This document shows, one piece after another, positions 7,459 to 19,500 of a stretch of DNA of 64,000 nt. The DNA lies in the NCBI RefSeq assembly GCF_005938745.2, contig NZ_VCBX02000001.1:3196001-3260000 (forward strand), given 5' to 3'. This DNA comes from Rhodococcus sp. KBS0724. Its GTDB lineage: Bacteria; Actinomycetota; Actinomycetes; Mycobacteriales; Mycobacteriaceae. The notes beneath the pieces were generated by a model that saw only the letters and a list, made by a program, of their open reading frames with translations, did no database searches and had not been told where the DNA came from. The translations under genes were made by a program, and so were the position numbers. The stretch's first letter is position 1. Each line of letters opens with the position of its first letter.

Positions 7459-8201
7459 AAAGAAATGCGGCTCGTACTCAATGCAAGGAAGATGCAGGTC
7501 AGTCCACTGCAGCTGCCTCGCAGAGTCCTGTCGTAATGCCGGTAGCGGTGGGTGGTGAAGGCCAGACTCGGGCAGCGGTGGTCAAACTTCTCCTCGAAGA
7601 GGGACCCATCACGGCCTCCGAAATCGGCACGCGACTCGGTTTGAGTGCCGCCGGTGTCAGGCGTCACCTGGACGCGTTGATCGAGTCCGGTGAAGCCCGC
7701 GCGGCATCCGCGTCGTCGCTCCGTCAGCGTGGACGTGGGCGTCCGGCCAAACAATTTCAGATCACTGCCACTGGACGTGGCCGTCTCGGTCACGCGTACG
7801 ACGATCTTGCCGGGGCGGCAATGCGCCAACTCCGCGAAATCGGTGGCGACGCGGCTATCGAGGAGTTCGCCAAGCGTCGAGTCCAGGCAATTGTGGGAGA
7901 TGTCGAACCGGCAGATCCCACCGACCTCGGCGGCGTGGCGGAGACGGCAGACGCCATCGCCGACGCTTTCAGCGCCGCCGGATTTGCCGCGTCCACCAGA
8001 CCAGTGGGTAACGGCGTTCAGATCTGCCAACACCACTGCCCGGTTTCCCATGTGGCAGAGGAGTTTCCGGAACTGTGTGACGCGGAACAGGAAGCGTTCC
8101 GTCAATTGCTCGGCACACACGTCCAGCGTTTGGCCACCATCGCGAACGGTGACTGCGCGTGCACCACACACGTTCCCCTCGTATCGAACGGGAGTAGATG
8201 A
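7455..8201 (+). CDS. sufR: SufR, iron-sulfur-sensing repressor of the suf operon
   Basis: The protein (248 residues from GTG 7455) has an N-terminal winged helix-turn-helix of the ArsR/DeoR-like SufR family (EGPITASEIGTRLGLSAAG, then VRRHLDALIESGE), an RGRPAK wing, and a C-terminal sensor domain. The sensor has the cysteine cluster expected for a [4Fe-4S] ligand set: ICQHHCPVSH, ELCDAE and the GDCACTTH end. It heads the sufRBDCSUT operon, exactly as Rv1460 does in M. tuberculosis. Start choice is uncertain. The reading frame is open back to TTG 7410, GTG 7455 overlaps the operator, and ATG 7536 (MPVAVGGEGQ) would remove a poorly conserved N-terminus. If the operator sits at the promoter, the GTG 7455 transcript would be leaderless or the true start lies downstream. 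Confidence 0.93.
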   Translation: MKRNAARTQCKEDAGQSTAAASQSPVVMPVAVGGEGQTRAAVVKLLLEEGPITASEIGTRLGLSAAGVRRHLDALIESGEARAASASSLRQRGRGRPAKQFQITATGRGRLGHAYDDLAGAAMRQLREIGGDAAIEEFAKRRVQAIVGDVEPADPTDLGGVAETADAIADAFSAAGFAASTRPVGNGVQICQHHCPVSHVAEEFPELCDAEQEAFRQLLGTHVQRLATIANGDCACTTHVPLVSNGSR

Positions 8202-8330
8202 AACCTCCTGATCCGTTAGTTCCCAAAGATTTTCGATAGTTCTTCACAGTCAGAATTGCTCCTCGCGTCGAATTCAGCCCTCGTCGCGGCGGAGCAGCCG
8301 TCAAGAAACAAGACTCCGGAAGGAGCTCGC

Positions 8331-9791
8331 ATGACCGTCACATCAGACCAGGCGACTACCACTGCAGCTGCAGGCACCGAGCCGCTCTCGCAGGAAGAGG
8401 CCATCGCGTCCCTCGGTCACTACGGCTACGGCTGGTCCGATTCCGACGTAGCCGGAGCCAGCGCCCAGCGCGGACTCTCCGAGGCTGTCGTGCGGGATAT
8501 TTCGGCGAAGAAGAGCGAGCCGGAGTGGATGCTCGACATCCGCCTCAAGGCTCTGCGTACCTTCGACAAGAAGCCGATGCCGAACTGGGGCAGCGACCTC
8601 GAAGGTATCCACTTCGACAACATCAAGTACTTCGTGCGCTCGAGCGAGAAGCAGGCCGAGTCGTGGGAAGACCTGCCCGAGGACATCAAGAACACGTACG
8701 ACAAGCTCGGCATCCCCGAGGCGGAGAAGCAGCGTCTCGTTGCCGGTGTTGCAGCTCAGTACGAGTCCGAGGTCGTCTACCACTCGATCCGTGAGGATCT
8801 CGAGCAGCAGGGCGTCATCTTCCTCGACACCGACACCGGTCTCAAGCAGCACCCGGAGCTGTTCAAGGAGTACTTCGGATCGGTCATCCCGGCCGGCGAC
8901 AACAAGTTCTCGGCACTGAACACCGCTGTGTGGTCCGGTGGCTCGTTCATCTACGTTCCGCCGGGAGTCCACGTGGACATCCCGCTGCAGGCGTACTTCC
9001 GCATCAACACCGAGAACATGGGTCAGTTCGAGCGCACCCTGATCATCGTCGACGAGGATGCCTCCGTGCACTACGTCGAAGGTTGCACCGCGCCGATCTA
9101 CAAGTCCGATTCACTGCACTCGGCAGTTGTCGAGATCATCGTGAAGAAGGGCGGCCACTGCCGCTACACGACCATCCAGAACTGGTCCAACAACGTCTAC
9201 AACCTTGTCACCAAGCGCACCAAGGTCGAAGCGGGCGGATCCATGGAGTGGATCGACGGCAACATCGGTTCCAAGGTCACCATGAAGTACCCGGCCGTAT
9301 GGCTGATGGGCGAGTACGCCCGCGGTGAGGTTCTCTCCGTCGCATTCTCGGGCGAGGGACAGCACCAGGACACCGGCGCCAAGATGCTCCACCTGGCTCC
9401 GCACACGTCGTCCACCATCATCAGCAAGTCCGTCGCCCGTGGCGGTGGACGCGCGTCGTACCGCGGTCTGGTGCAGGTCAACAAGGGTGCCCACGGTTCC
9501 AAGTCCACCGTCAAGTGTGACGCTCTGCTCGTTGATCAGATCAGCCGCAGCGACACCTACCCGTACGTCGACATCCGCGAGGACGACGTCACGATGGGCC
9601 ACGAGGCCACCGTCTCCAAGGTCAGCGACGATCAGCTGTTCTACCTGATGAGCCGCGGACTGACCGAGGACGAGGCCATGGCCACCATCGTGCGTGGATT
9701 CGTCGAGCCCATCGCGAAGGAACTCCCGATGGAGTACGCGCTCGAGCTCAACCGCCTTATCGAACTTCAGATGGAAGGGGCTGTGGGTTAG
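8331..9791 (+). CDS. sufB: SufB, Fe-S cluster scaffold subunit
   Basis: ATG 8331 is preceded by a strong GGAAGGAG site and gives 486 residues, the normal SufB length; the open frame upstream of it is not needed. SufB family hallmarks include the [19 protein letters not shown] segment, the long right-handed beta-helix core, and the C-terminal [10 protein letters not shown]. SufB forms the SufBC2D complex, receives persulfide sulfur from SufS/SufU and assembles Fe-S clusters in the cytoplasm. The gene carries no intein, unlike M. tuberculosis sufB (Rv1461). Its TAG stop shares one base with the GTG start of sufD, so translation is likely coupled. Confidence 0.97.
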   Translation: MTVTSDQATTTAAAGTEPLSQEEAIASLGHYGYGWSDSDVAGASAQRGLSEAVVRDISAKKSEPEWMLDIRLKALRTFDKKPMPNWGSDLEGIHFDNIKYFVRSSEKQAESWEDLPEDIKNTYDKLGIPEAEKQRLVAGVAAQYESEVVYHSIREDLEQQGVIFLDTDTGLKQHPELFKEYFGSVIPAGDNKFSALNTAVWSGGSFIYVPPGVHVDIPLQAYFRINTENMGQFERTLIIVDEDASVHYVEGCTAPIYKSDSLHSAVVEIIVKKGGHCRYTTIQNWSNNVYNLVTKRTKVEAGGSMEWIDGNIGSKVTMKYPAVWLMGEYARGEVLSVAFSGEGQHQDTGAKMLHLAPHTSSTIISKSVARGGGRASYRGLVQVNKGAHGSKSTVKCDALLVDQISRSDTYPYVDIREDDVTMGHEATVSKVSDDQLFYLMSRGLTEDEAMATIVRGFVEPIAKELPMEYALELNRLIELQMEGAVG

Positions 9792-11032
9792 TGACCACGC
9801 CAGACAGTGCAGTTGGAAACACCACCACGGGTGTCATCGGAGCCGTAGCCGGGGAGAACCCGACGGCTCCGGTAAAGGGTGCAGCCACCGGCTCACCCAT
9901 CACGAACAAGGGCGAGCAGTTCTCCTCGTTCGACGTCAATGCATTCGAGGTTCCCGGCGGACGTGACGAGATCTGGCGGTTCACCCCGCTGCGTCGTCTT
10001 CGCGGATTGCATGACGGCAGCGCTGTTGCCACTGCTCAGATCACCGTCGACGTCGAAGCCGGTGGCGATGTCACCGTCGAGACCGTCGGTCGCGACGACG
10101 AGCGCCTCGGCAAGGCCGGCGTTCCCGCCGATCGTATTGCAGCGCAGGCATACTCGAGCTTCGAGTCCGCTACCGTCATTTCGGTTGGTGCCGAGGTCGA
10201 GGTCGAGAAGCCCGTCGTCGTCACGATGACAGGTGCAGGCAGCGACACAGTTGCCTACGGCCACACCCAGATTCGTCTGGCACAGTTCGCCAAGGCAACT
10301 GTCGTTCTCGATCAGCGCGGCAGCGGAACCTTCGCGGAGAACGTCGAATTCGTTCTCGGCGACAGTGCGCACCTGACCGTCGTCGCAGTTCAGGATTGGG
10401 CCGAGGACGCCGTGCACGTCACGTCGCATCACGCTCGTCTGAACCGCGACGCGGTCCTTCGCCACACGTCGATCAGCCTGGGCGGCGACCTCGTTCGTCT
10501 CTCGGCAACGGTGAAGTACGACGGACCGGGCGGCGACGCCGAACTGCTCGGCGTGTACTTCGCTGACGACGGACAGCACCTGGAACAGCGTCTGCTCGTG
10601 GATCACAGCCAGCCCAACTGCAAGTCCAACGTGGTCTACAAGGGCGCACTGCAGGGCGATCCGAATTCGAGCAAGCCCGATGCGCACACCGTGTGGATCG
10701 GCGACGTCCTGATTCGTGCAGCAGCCGAAGGAACCGACACCTTCGAACTCAACCGCAACCTGGTCCTCACCGATGGTGCCCGCGCCGACTCGGTGCCGAA
10801 CCTCGAGATCGAGACCGGCGAGATCGTCGGAGCCGGACACGCCAGCGCAACGGGACGTTTCGACGACGAGCAGTTGTTCTACCTTCGTGCTCGCGGTATC
10901 CCGGAGGATCAGGCGCGTCGTCTGGTCGTACGTGGGTTCTTCCACGAAATCATCAACAAGATCGCTGTTCCCGAGGTGCGCGATCGCCTTGAAGCTGCGG
11001 TCGAAGCCGAACTCGCAGCTGTCGGCTCCTGA
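9791..11032 (+). CDS. sufD: SufD, Fe-S cluster assembly protein
   Basis: The 413-residue SufB paralogue starts with GTG at 9791, overlapping the sufB stop by one base. The N-terminal 60 residues are low complexity; the family core includes DEIWRFTPLRRL, the beta-helix repeats, and the conserved C-terminus DGARADSVPNLEIET through ARGIPEDQARRLVVRGFF. It pairs with SufB in the SufBC2D scaffold and contributes residues at the cluster-assembly interface. The overlap and identical direction place it in the suf operon. Confidence 0.96.
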   Translation: MTTPDSAVGNTTTGVIGAVAGENPTAPVKGAATGSPITNKGEQFSSFDVNAFEVPGGRDEIWRFTPLRRLRGLHDGSAVATAQITVDVEAGGDVTVETVGRDDERLGKAGVPADRIAAQAYSSFESATVISVGAEVEVEKPVVVTMTGAGSDTVAYGHTQIRLAQFAKATVVLDQRGSGTFAENVEFVLGDSAHLTVVAVQDWAEDAVHVTSHHARLNRDAVLRHTSISLGGDLVRLSATVKYDGPGGDAELLGVYFADDGQHLEQRLLVDHSQPNCKSNVVYKGALQGDPNSSKPDAHTVWIGDVLIRAAAEGTDTFELNRNLVLTDGARADSVPNLEIETGEIVGAGHASATGRFDDEQLFYLRARGIPEDQARRLVVRGFFHEIINKIAVPEVRDRLEAAVEAELAAVGS

Positions 11033-11065
11033 CCGCCCAGCTACTTCTCATCTTGAAGGAATTTC

Positions 11066-13155
<2,090 letters not shown>

Positions 13156-13158
13156 GTC

Positions 13159-13638
13159 ATGCGTATGGAGCAGATGTATCAGGAAGTGATCCTCGATCAC
13201 TACAAACATCCGCATGGCCGTGGATTGCGTGAGCCGTTCGGCGCCGAGGTTCATCACGTCAATCCGACGTGCGGCGACGAGGTAACACTGCGCGTGCACA
13301 TCGCGGACGACGGCACTGTCGCTGACGTGTCGTACGACGGCCAGGGTTGTTCGATCAGCCAGGCGTCGACGTCGGTGCTCAACGACCTTGTCATCGGTAT
13401 GAAGGTCACGGATGCACTCGAGACCGTGGCTGCTTTCAACGAGATGGTGAGCAGTCGCGGCAAGATCGAGGGCGACGAAGACGTTCTCGGTGACGGGATT
13501 GCCTTTGTGGGAGTTTCGAAGTACCCGGCACGTGTGAAGTGCGCGTTGCTCGGATGGATGGCGTTCAAGGATGCAGTTGTCCAGATTGTGGACGGCAGCA
13601 ATGATTTGGTCGACACGACTAGAGGACAGGGATCATGA
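13159..13638 (+). CDS. sufU: SufU, zinc-dependent sulfurtransferase partner of SufS
   Basis: The 159-residue IscU-like fold protein has the SufU-type ligand cysteines: NPTCGDEV near residue 39, GQGCSISQAS near residue 64, and RVKCALLGW near residue 129. SufU lacks the IscU Lys-His insertion and binds zinc, which lets it accept persulfide from SufS. ATG 13159 is used; ATG 13165 (MEQMYQEV) is also possible. Its stop overlaps the sufT start by four bases (ATGA), confirming operon membership. Confidence 0.95.
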   Translation: MRMEQMYQEVILDHYKHPHGRGLREPFGAEVHHVNPTCGDEVTLRVHIADDGTVADVSYDGQGCSISQASTSVLNDLVIGMKVTDALETVAAFNEMVSSRGKIEGDEDVLGDGIAFVGVSKYPARVKCALLGWMAFKDAVVQIVDGSNDLVDTTRGQGS

Positions 13639-14057
13639 CCGAGACACAAGCAACACAGGAGTCCGAGGCCACCGCTCCGGTGAACCCGAATCCTGATTCC
13701 ACTGCGGAATTCGGTGGCGCGCAGGGTTCCGGAACGCTGCCCTCACCGGAGCGGCTCGACGAGCTCGAAGAAGCCATGCGCGACGTCGTCGACCCCGAAC
13801 TGGGAATCAATGTCGTCGACCTCGGTCTTGTGTACGGGATCTTCGAGGACGACGGCGTTGTCACGATCGACATGACGCTGACGTCGGCGGCCTGCCCGCT
13901 GACCGATGTGATCGAGGATCAGGCACGCGGCGCGTTGGTTCGCAGCGACCTGTGTACCGACATGAAGATCAACTGGGTGTGGCTGCCGCCGTGGGGCCCG
14001 GACAAGATCACCGAAGACGGACGCGAACAGCTTCGCGCGTTGGGCTTCACCGTCTGA
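13635..14057 (+). CDS. sufT: SufT, DUF59/MIP18-family Fe-S maturation factor
   Basis: The 140-residue protein has a disordered acidic N-terminus of about 35 residues and a DUF59 domain. The domain contains DPELGINVVDLGLVYGI, the conserved TSAACPLTD cysteine motif, and a C-terminal WGPDKITEDGREQLRALGF. SufT proteins help deliver Fe-S clusters to client enzymes. It is the last gene of the operon, coupled to sufU by ATGA and followed by a strong terminator. It is the homologue of Rv1466. Confidence 0.94.
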   Translation: MTETQATQESEATAPVNPNPDSTAEFGGAQGSGTLPSPERLDELEEAMRDVVDPELGINVVDLGLVYGIFEDDGVVTIDMTLTSAACPLTDVIEDQARGALVRSDLCTDMKINWVWLPPWGPDKITEDGREQLRALGFTV

Positions 14058-14075
14058 GTTACTGATACTTTTCTC

Positions 14076-14116
14076 CGCCGAACGCCGGTACCTGATCAAG
14101 GTGCCGGCGTTCGGCG
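14076..14116 (+). terminator. Terminator of the suf operon
   Basis: An 18-bp stem, 14076-14093 with 14099-14116, contains only one G-T wobble and closes a GATCA loop. The left arm begins CGCCGAACGCCGG and the right arm ends CCGGCGTTCGGCG. It starts 19 bp after the sufT stop and should end suf transcription, isolating it from the condensation-domain gene downstream. Confidence 0.92.
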
Positions 14117-14209
14117 TTGTGTCCGGTAACGGAGTTATGCGTTCGCGCGATGTTTACCAGCGTAGGCATTTTGCCGCTTTCGTACCGAACATCCCAAAGG
14201 GAGATCCGC

Positions 14210-16294
14210 GTGAAAGGCAACTCCGATAGGCGACAAGCATTCGGAACCTCGCGTGATCGCCGGTCGCCTCGTCAGGGTCAACTCAGCGTGCTTTCGCCGC
14301 AACAGCAGGAACTCCTTGATGCGCAGCAGTCTCGACCCGACGTGCCACTTACTGTCAGCCACTACGTCGACGCAGTAGGAAGAGTGGACCTCGAGGCCCT
14401 GAATGCGGCTAGTTCACTGGCAAGCCGTGAATTCGGATGCCAATCGCTGCTGCAGACACAGAATGCCGTCCTGCGTCACGTCGATCAGCGGGGCTCGAAT
14501 TCGTTCGAAATAGTCGACCTGCGAGCCGAGGCGGATCCGGGCTCCGCGGCCCGGAACTGGATGCAGGGCGAATCGGCTAGTCCGATGGACCCGTCCACTG
14601 AACACCTGGCACAGTGGGCCGTTCTCGTTCTCGCTGACGAGCACTGGTATTGGTATGCCCGAGCGCATCGCATCGCACTTGATGTCGCCGGTGCGCGATC
14701 GATGATGATTCGAGCGGCCGAGATCTACACCGCTCTCGTAGCGAATTCGACTCCTGATCCGGCAGAATCAGCTCGCCCGATGGTCGATACCGAGGTCGCC
14801 TACCGGGTGTCGAAGCGTTGGAGCCAGGATCAGAAGTACTGGGACGCAACGCTTGCGGGCGCGCCGGTCCGGACGTCGCTGGCTGCTGAAACCGCGATCG
14901 CAGTTGCGTTGCCCGGCGTCCGATCCGGAACTGTTCCGCGACATGTCATTGCCTCTCTGGAGGACATCGCAGAAGCCGAGAGCGTGAGCCTGTCCACTGT
15001 GCTCATCGCATCGTTTGCCTTGTACTTCGGACGTATGACGGGCTCCGGCGACGTTGTTCTGCGAATCCCGATGCCGGCGCCGACGTCGTCGACGGCTCGG
15101 GTGACCGGTGTTGATGCGTCGAATATCGTCCCGCTGCGCGTGATGATCGATCCGCATTGCAGAGTTGGCGAATTGGTGCGGGCAGTCAAAGTCGAACTGG
15201 TGGGTGCGCTTCGCCACCGGCGATACCGTGACCAGCAACTGCTTCACGCACCGATTCTGACGCTGAATCTGTTTCCATCTGGAATCACTCTTGGTGACGC
15301 GCTGGGTGTGCTGCATGTTGCGTCCGGCGGTCCGGTGGACGATCTGGAGGTCACGCTGTCCGCGCTCTCCGAAACGAGCGGGATTCAGGTCGATTTTGCC
15401 GCCCATCCTGATCTGTACTCCGAGGAATCACTCACCGGGCACCACCGCAGTTTTTGCGAATTTCTCGCAATGATCGGTTCCGGTGACGCAGAAATCCATG
15501 TGGCAGATGTCGATCCGCGAGCCGACACGGCACAAGATCCAATCGGGTTGCAGGCCCGTAACTTGTCGTATTGGCGTGAGACGCTCTCGACTCCCGCGCC
15601 TTCCTTGGGGTTGACTCCGGCCCCTACCGGAGAGCGCTCGTCGGCACAGATCGTCATTTCCCCGCAGCTGTATCGAGGACTCGAATCGCTGGCAGCATCG
15701 ATGTGCACCAGCATGTTTGTGCTGTACCACGCGGCCGTCGCTGGTTTGCTGCGTCGACGCAGTTCGTCGTCGGAAGTCTCGATCGGGATTCCAGTACGAG
15801 GGTATGGTGCGCCGCGCCCGGACACTTTCGCCTCGATGTACGCCCATCACGTGGTACTTCGTTCGAGCATCGATACGGCGGAGAGTTTGACCCGGTTGAT
15901 CGAGCGGACCGACGACGCTGTTGTCGACGCGTTGATTCACGCGGATATCCGGTTGTCCTCGGTGGCGGCTGCACTGGATGCGCGTCGTTCGCTCGATTAC
16001 GGGCCGCTGTTCAGGACACTGGTGTTCGCGCAGACGCCGATGGACACTCATCCGCGATTCCGGGCCGTGATGGGCGGGCTACCTGTCGGATTCGAACTCG
16101 CCGAAATGCCGGAACTGTATTTCGCGCTCCCGACTCGGGGGGGAAACACTCGCGCGGTAGGCTATTTGGATTGCATTGCTCCACCGAAGCAGGCGCGCGA
16201 CCTCGCCTTCGGGTTTGCGCGAATACTTGGTGCAATGGTCGAGGATTCACGCCTGCCGCTCGGTCTGGTAGATCTTCCGCGCCAGGGCGTGTGA
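14210..16294 (+). CDS. Stand-alone NRPS condensation-domain protein with broken catalytic motif
   Basis: GTG 14210 follows an AAAGGGAGATC ribosome binding site and gives 694 residues. The protein is a paralogue of the first ~700 residues of the downstream NRPS: a complete EntF-like condensation domain (about residues 25-455) followed by a second, half-length C-terminal condensation lobe (about 470-690). The C-domain active site HHxxxDG reads HRIALDV here (His153-Arg154...Asp158-Val159), so the second, catalytic histidine is Arg and the glycine is Val. The downstream NRPS has HHVALDG at the same place. No adenylation or carrier domain is present. It is therefore unlikely to form peptide bonds and may be a non-catalytic binding partner, an acyl-carrier-protein acceptor, or a decaying duplicate. 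The intact 2-kb frame and good ribosome binding site argue against a simple pseudogene. Confidence 0.85.
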   Translation: MKGNSDRRQAFGTSRDRRSPRQGQLSVLSPQQQELLDAQQSRPDVPLTVSHYVDAVGRVDLEALNAASSLASREFGCQSLLQTQNAVLRHVDQRGSNSFEIVDLRAEADPGSAARNWMQGESASPMDPSTEHLAQWAVLVLADEHWYWYARAHRIALDVAGARSMMIRAAEIYTALVANSTPDPAESARPMVDTEVAYRVSKRWSQDQKYWDATLAGAPVRTSLAAETAIAVALPGVRSGTVPRHVIASLEDIAEAESVSLSTVLIASFALYFGRMTGSGDVVLRIPMPAPTSSTARVTGVDASNIVPLRVMIDPHCRVGELVRAVKVELVGALRHRRYRDQQLLHAPILTLNLFPSGITLGDALGVLHVASGGPVDDLEVTLSALSETSGIQVDFAAHPDLYSEESLTGHHRSFCEFLAMIGSGDAEIHVADVDPRADTAQDPIGLQARNLSYWRETLSTPAPSLGLTPAPTGERSSAQIVISPQLYRGLESLAASMCTSMFVLYHAAVAGLLRRRSSSSEVSIGIPVRGYGAPRPDTFASMYAHHVVLRSSIDTAESLTRLIERTDDAVVDALIHADIRLSSVAAALDARRSLDYGPLFRTLVFAQTPMDTHPRFRAVMGGLPVGFELAEMPELYFALPTRGGNTRAVGYLDCIAPPKQARDLAFGFARILGAMVEDSRLPLGLVDLPRQGV

Positions 16295-16598
16295 GGTCTT
16301 ATTCTCTTTAGTCCGGGCATCTTTAGCTCGGGCATCGAGCTGCGGATTTCGGGTATCTGACCCGCCAGTTTGTTTGGTGGATGACTTTTAGCCATTATAT
16401 GCAGGACGATAGTCCTGTTTTGCCGCATTTGTGATCCTCTCTCGTATATCTGTGTGGTAACGCCGCGGCGGATTGTCACGATGAGATCTCAGGTGGGCAA
16501 TTTGTCAGCTTTCGGCATTTGCTCCTTTCTGGGCTCGGCTTGTCAACTGGTTCGTTTGTGCACGTGTGTCACGACTACTTCGTTCAAGGGAGATCCGT
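16295..16598 (+). other. Intergenic leader between the condensation protein and the NRPS
   Basis: About 300 bp, more AT-rich than its surroundings, with no gene. It holds a 15-bp near-perfect tandem repeat (CTTTAGTCCGGGCAT at 16306-16320, CTTTAGCTCGGGCAT at 16321-16335), a small terminator-like hairpin (16402-16421), and TATA-like patches near 16395 and 16445 that could be -10 elements. No DtxR/IdeR iron box was seen. The last 18 bp (CAAGGGAGATCCGTGTG) nearly repeat the ribosome binding site and start of the preceding gene. Confidence 0.5.
16402..16421 (+). terminator. Small hairpin plus T-run between the two NRPS-locus genes
   Basis: CAGGAC (16402-16407) pairs with GTCCTG (16412-16417) over a GATA tetraloop and is followed by TTTT. 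It could end the condensation-protein transcript or act as an attenuator before the giant NRPS gene. Confidence 0.5.
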
Positions 16599-19500
16599 GT
16601 GGAAGACAGCCCCTATCGAGGAAGCATGTCCGACACTTTCCCGCTATCACCGTCGCAGCTGTCCCTACTTGTCGCGCAGCAGCTGAGGCCGGAAGTTCCC
16701 GTCACCATTGCTCAGTACGTCGACGTGGACGGACCGTTGGACATCGCGGTCCTGACAGCGGCGAGCAAGCAGACGGGGCGCGAGATCGGATCCGGATATC
16801 TCCGATTGGTCGAGGTGGACGGCACACCGCGGCAATGGCTCGACGTGGATATGGATGACCACCTGGATGTGGTGGACTTGCGCGGCGAGCCGGATCCTGA
16901 AGCAGCAGCCCAAGATTGGATGCACCGCGAACACACCACTCCGATGGATCCGTTCGTCGATCGTCTGGTGCGGATGGCAGTTCTCCTGCTTCGCGACAAC
17001 CGTTACTACTGGTACAGCCGGATCCACCACGTAGCTCTCGACGGCTTCGGAGCGATGTCGATGATGAATCGCACTGCCGAGATATACACCGCATCTGTTC
17101 GGAACGAACCGGTTCCCGACCAGGAGGCGGCGTCGCTCCCCGCTCTGGTCAAGTCCGAATCCGACTATCTGGATTCAGCGCGATGGAACCGCGATCGTGA
17201 GTACTGGAACACGAAGATGGCTGATCAGCCAGCCGGGACGTCCCTGGCATCGACGACGGCCCCGTCCCAGTCGTGGGCCAGAATCCGGTCGGCGACTGTG
17301 CCTGTGGCGCTGCGAAACACACTCGCAACTATCGCGGACGCTCATGATGCGACAACCGCGTCAGTCGTCATCGGAGCCTTGGCGGCATACCTGGCTCGCG
17401 CGATCGGCACCCGTGACGTGGTCCTGAGTCTGCCCGTGTCCGGACGGACGACAAAGGCGGCCAGGCGGTCCGGCGGAATGATGTCGAACGTTGTGCCGCT
17501 TCGGGCAACGATCGACCCGAACTTCTGCGTCAGGGACGTGCTCCGCGAGGTGAAACTCGAGCTCACCGGCGCATTGCGGCATCAGAAGTATCGGCACGAG
17601 GATCTGCGACGAGATCTCAACGCGGGTAGTAAAGCCATTGCCGATGGCCGTGGATTTCACGGTCCCCTGATCAATCTGATGTTGTTCCATTCCGGTATTA
17701 CTCTCGGTGCTGCCGCCGGTGAACTCAGGGTGATCTCGACGGGGCCGGTGGAAGATTTGTCGGTCAACGTCTATCAGCCGTCCACAACCGGCGACATTCA
17801 GATCGATTTCGCGGCTAACCCGAATCTCTATACCGACGAGACGATCACAACCCACCATCGTGGATTCCTCGATTTCCTCGCATTGTTCTGCGCTGCTGGT
17901 CCCGACACGAGGTTGTCGGATATCGATTTTCAAGGGGCGCGGAGCTGGGTCGACAATGTCCGGCATTCACGCAACATCGAATACTGGGCGCGGAAACTCT
18001 CGACCCCGGCAGAAGAACTGGGATTGCCGGTCTCGGCGGACGGAGTGCGCTCCCAGGCGCCTGTCGTCATCGAATCCGATGTGTTCCGGCGTCTCGAATC
18101 GATGGCCGCTGCGATGGACACGAGCATGTTCGTGCTGCTGCAGTCCGCGATGGTGGGTCTGCTGCGGCGTCACGGTTCCGCTGAACAAATTTCACTCGGG
18201 GTGTCGGTGCGTGGATACGGTTCGCCGAGCCCCGATGATTTTGTGTCGATGTTCGCCAATCAATTGGTCCTGAGAACCGAAGTGTCGACGTCCGCGACGT
18301 TGGCGGATGTGGTCGAACTCGTGGACGGCGTCACCGTCGAAGCATTCGAACATGCGGACACCCTTCTGGCGTCGGTCACCGCGGCGCTCGGTGACGGACG
18401 CACGGTGGAGACCGGGCCGTTTTTCCGGGCGATGCTCTGCTTCGACGAACCTCTCGACGCGCATCCTCGGTTTCCCGGACTGATGGTGGGCGTACCCACC
18501 GGGTCCGACATCGCTACCGATCCGGATCTTGTTGTCGCTGTGACGGTTCCGACGGGGAATCACGGTCAGGCCGACCAGGAGATCGTCGGGGTTGTGGACT
18601 GGCTCGGCCCGAAGCAGGCTGCCGGGGATCTTGCAGACCGCTTCACTCGCATTCTGACCGCGATGGTGACGTCACCTCTTTCGGCTCTGGGTGCGGTCAC
18701 GTTATTGCGTGCAGACGAGCGCGTTGCGCTCGTACCGGCGGCGCCGGCGCCGATACCGGTCCGCACCCTGACCGACATTCTGGCCGGTCGAATCCGGGAC
18801 CTGCCACATGCTGTTGCCGTGGTCGCCGGCACCGAGCGGATGTCGTATCGAGTGCTGGACGAGCGATCGAACCAGCTGGCCCGCAAGCTGATCCAGACGG
18901 GCGTGCACTCCGAATCGCTTGTCGGCATCATGCTGACGAAATCGCTCGACATGATCGTCGCGGCCGTTGCCGTGTTGAAGGCCGGCGGTGCTTATCTTCC
19001 GCTCGATCGTGCGCACCCGGCCGATCGTGTGAGCTTTGTGATCGACGACGCGAAGCCGGTGTGCATCATCTCCGACTCCGAGATACCTGATGCTGTGGTG
19101 GTCGGCGTCGAATCCGCCGAATTCTCCGCAGACGCGCTCGGCGACCTCCTTGGCTTTCACAGCGCCGACAATCTGGCGTACGTCATCTACACCTCGGGTT
19201 CGACAGGGCGGCCGAAGGGCGTACCCGTAACGCACGCGGCGGTGATGCGGCTGTTCGAGAACACCCGGCGCGATTTCGGGTTCGACCACACCGATGTGTG
19301 GACGATGTTCCACTCGTTTGCCTTCGACTTCTCGGTGTGGGAATTGTGGGGAGCGCTGCTGAACGGCGGAACGCTGGTACTCGTCGACCACGACCTGTCG
19401 CGTGATCCCGATGCCTTCCGCGCCCTTGTCGCCGATGAGGGCGTCACCGTGCTCAATCAGACACCGTCGGCGTTCTACCAGTACATCGAGGCGGATGCGC

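Noticed and set aside
16295..16598. Possible DtxR/IdeR iron box before the NRPS
   Set aside because: No sequence resembling the TTAGGTTAGGCTAACCTAA-type palindrome is present.
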